Source: Desulfobacterales bacterium CG23_combo_of_CG06-09_8_20_14_all_52_9 (GTDB lineage: Bacteria > Desulfobacterota > Desulfobacteria > Desulfobacterales > UBA2156). Taken from it: a stretch of 15,535 nt of DNA. The stretch spans positions 827 to 16,361 of the forward strand of contig PCSF01000115.1 in NCBI GenBank assembly GCA_002771315.1. Reading direction: 5' to 3'. Positions 14,558-15,535 of the stretch are shown one piece after another. Within the stretch, counting starts at the first letter, position 1. The number at the start of each line of letters is the position of its first letter. The position numbers and the translations under genes are program-made. A model generated the notes under the pieces. It was not told the DNA's origin, did no database searches, and saw only the letters and a program-made list of their open reading frames with translations.

Positions 14558-14586
14558 TTGACAGAAATCCATGGGTTGGATATGTC
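14558..14586 (+). promoter_or_regulatory. Candidate promoter for meaB
   Basis: TTGACA (14558-14563) is followed after exactly 17 bases by TATGTC (14581-14586), a good -35 with a weak -10. The inferred leader is about 65 bases. Confidence 0.4.
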
Positions 14587-14658
14587 TTCGGCGCGGTGGG
14601 TCTGCGACAATTCCCTTTTTGCTGTCCCATACCCCGCATTTTTTTAAGAGGAATGAAA

Positions 14659-15535
14659 ATGACGCTTCAAGACCCCGATTACTTCGTTAAGGGTGTTTTA
14701 GCCAAGAACCGCAGGATCCTTTCCAGGACCATCACTCTGGTCGAAAGTCGACTGACATCCCATCAGGCCCTTGCACAGCAAATCATTAATGAACTTCTCC
14801 CCCACACGGGCAACGCCGTTCGTCTGGGAATCACAGGGGTTCCCGGCGTGGGGAAGAGCACTTTCATTGAGAGCTTCGGGATGCGTCTCGTGGAAAAAGG
14901 ACACCGGTTGGCAGTCCTTGCTGTCGATCCGAGCAGTCGGCGGAGCGGTGGAAGCGTGATGGCTGATAAAACCCGCATGGAAAAACTGTCCACCCATCCT
15001 CTTGCCTTTATCCGTCCCTCTCCGTCCGGAGGAACCCTGGGAGGCGTTGCACGCAAAACCCGTGAAACGATGCTGATCTGCGAGGCTGCAGGGTTTGACG
15101 TGGTTCTCGTCGAAACGGTGGGGGTCGGGCAGAGTGAAACAGCGGTGGCCTCCATGGTCGATTTTTTTTTAGTGCTGATGCTGGCTGGTGCCGGAGATGA
15201 AATTCAAGGTATCAAGAAAGGGGTCCTCGAAATCGCCGATGCGTTGGCCATCAACAAGGCCGATGAAGACAACATCGAACGGGCCAGACTTGCCCAAAAG
15301 GAGTATGAAAGCGCGATAGGCCTCCTGGCACCCGATTTCCCCTCCTGGAGACCCCCTGTCTTAACATGCAGCGCCCTGGAGCAAATCGGACTCGACGCGA
15401 TATGGGAGGTCGTCCTGGATCACCGAAATAAGTTGATGGCAACAGGGGAACTCGATGCAAAGCGCAGACGCCAATCTTTGGACTGGATGTGGTCATTGGT
15501 AGAGGAAAGGATGAAAGACCGGCTTTACAATAATG
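14659..15535 (+). CDS. meaB: MeaB, methylmalonyl-CoA mutase-associated G protein (3' end cut)
   Basis: The frame runs open to the window edge, giving 292 residues of a protein usually about 320-330 long. It is a SIMIBI-class GTPase that guards and loads the B12 cofactor of methylmalonyl-CoA mutase. Walker A is GVPGVGKST (60-68), followed by LAVDPSSRRSGGS (88-99) and ADKTRM, where most MeaB have GDKTRM, then VETVGVGQSE (151-160), LAGAGDEIQGIKKG (175-188) and the NKAD base-specificity motif (199-202). ATG 14659 is preferred over 14653, because GAGG at 14648-14651 then lies seven bases upstream rather than one. The mutase genes are expected beyond the window. Codons around 15151-15159 form a run of nine T that stays in frame. 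This gene implies propionyl- or succinyl-CoA interconversion. Confidence 0.93.
   Translation, partial: MTLQDPDYFVKGVLAKNRRILSRTITLVESRLTSHQALAQQIINELLPHTGNAVRLGITGVPGVGKSTFIESFGMRLVEKGHRLAVLAVDPSSRRSGGSVMADKTRMEKLSTHPLAFIRPSPSGGTLGGVARKTRETMLICEAAGFDVVLVETVGVGQSETAVASMVDFFLVLMLAGAGDEIQGIKKGVLEIADALAINKADEDNIERARLAQKEYESAIGLLAPDFPSWRPPVLTCSALEQIGLDAIWEVVLDHRNKLMATGELDAKRRRQSLDWMWSLVEERMKDRLYNN

Noticed and set aside
14763..15155. 130-codon minus-strand frame opposite meaB
   Set aside because: The plus strand carries all MeaB motifs in frame through this segment.

Overview
The window (about 50% G+C, tightly packed, mostly minus-strand genes in its middle) looks like chromosomal DNA of a Gram-negative anaerobe, most likely a Desulfobacterota (former Deltaproteobacteria) member. 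This is inferred from the combination of TonB, FeoAB with a FeoB-associated Cys-rich peptide, MeaB and a Pkn-type kinase/formylglycine-enzyme-like fusion. No rRNA or tRNA is present to settle taxonomy.

Layout. 1-967 (+): the end of an ExbD-type gene overlapping a TonB gene, the energising module for outer-membrane uptake. 1083-2414 (+): an MFS transporter. 2415-2844: a 430 bp gene-free, AT-richer stretch with a promoter-like site and nested hairpins. 2845-4578 (+): a 577-aa serine/threonine-kinase-like domain fused to a formylglycine-generating-enzyme (SUMF1)-like domain that lacks one catalytic Cys. 4658-6489 (-): a DEDD-type 3'-5' exonuclease (YprB-like) overlapping the end of a HAL2-type 3'(2'),5'-bisphosphate nucleotidase. 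6615-9265 (-): FeoA, FeoB and a small Cys-rich FeoB-associated membrane peptide. A DtxR/MntR-family regulator with a Cys-rich tail (9446-9967, +) is divergent from it, across an intergenic region holding 32 bp without G or C. 9997-13661 (-): a likely operon of a Cys-rich Rossmann protein, ZnuA-, ZnuC- and ZnuB-like ABC importer subunits, and a lipoprotein-like YidD-domain protein. 13795-14403 (-): an integral membrane protein. 14659-end (+): MeaB, cut by the window edge.

How they fit together. Much of the window concerns metal acquisition: TonB energises outer-membrane receptors, FeoAB moves ferrous iron inward, the adjacent DtxR-type protein probably represses feo when metal is plentiful, and the ZnuABC-like importer brings in zinc or manganese. 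The exonuclease/nucleotidase pair may link RNA or DNA turnover with removal of 3'-phosphoadenosine-5'-phosphate. The kinase/FGE-like fusion, with its AT-richer leader, is the most accessory-looking gene. I found no CRISPR array, transposase, integrase or complete new multi-gene system. The most unusual items are the kinase fusion, the secreted-looking YidD protein, the Cys-rich Rossmann protein and a high density of GGATCC sites.
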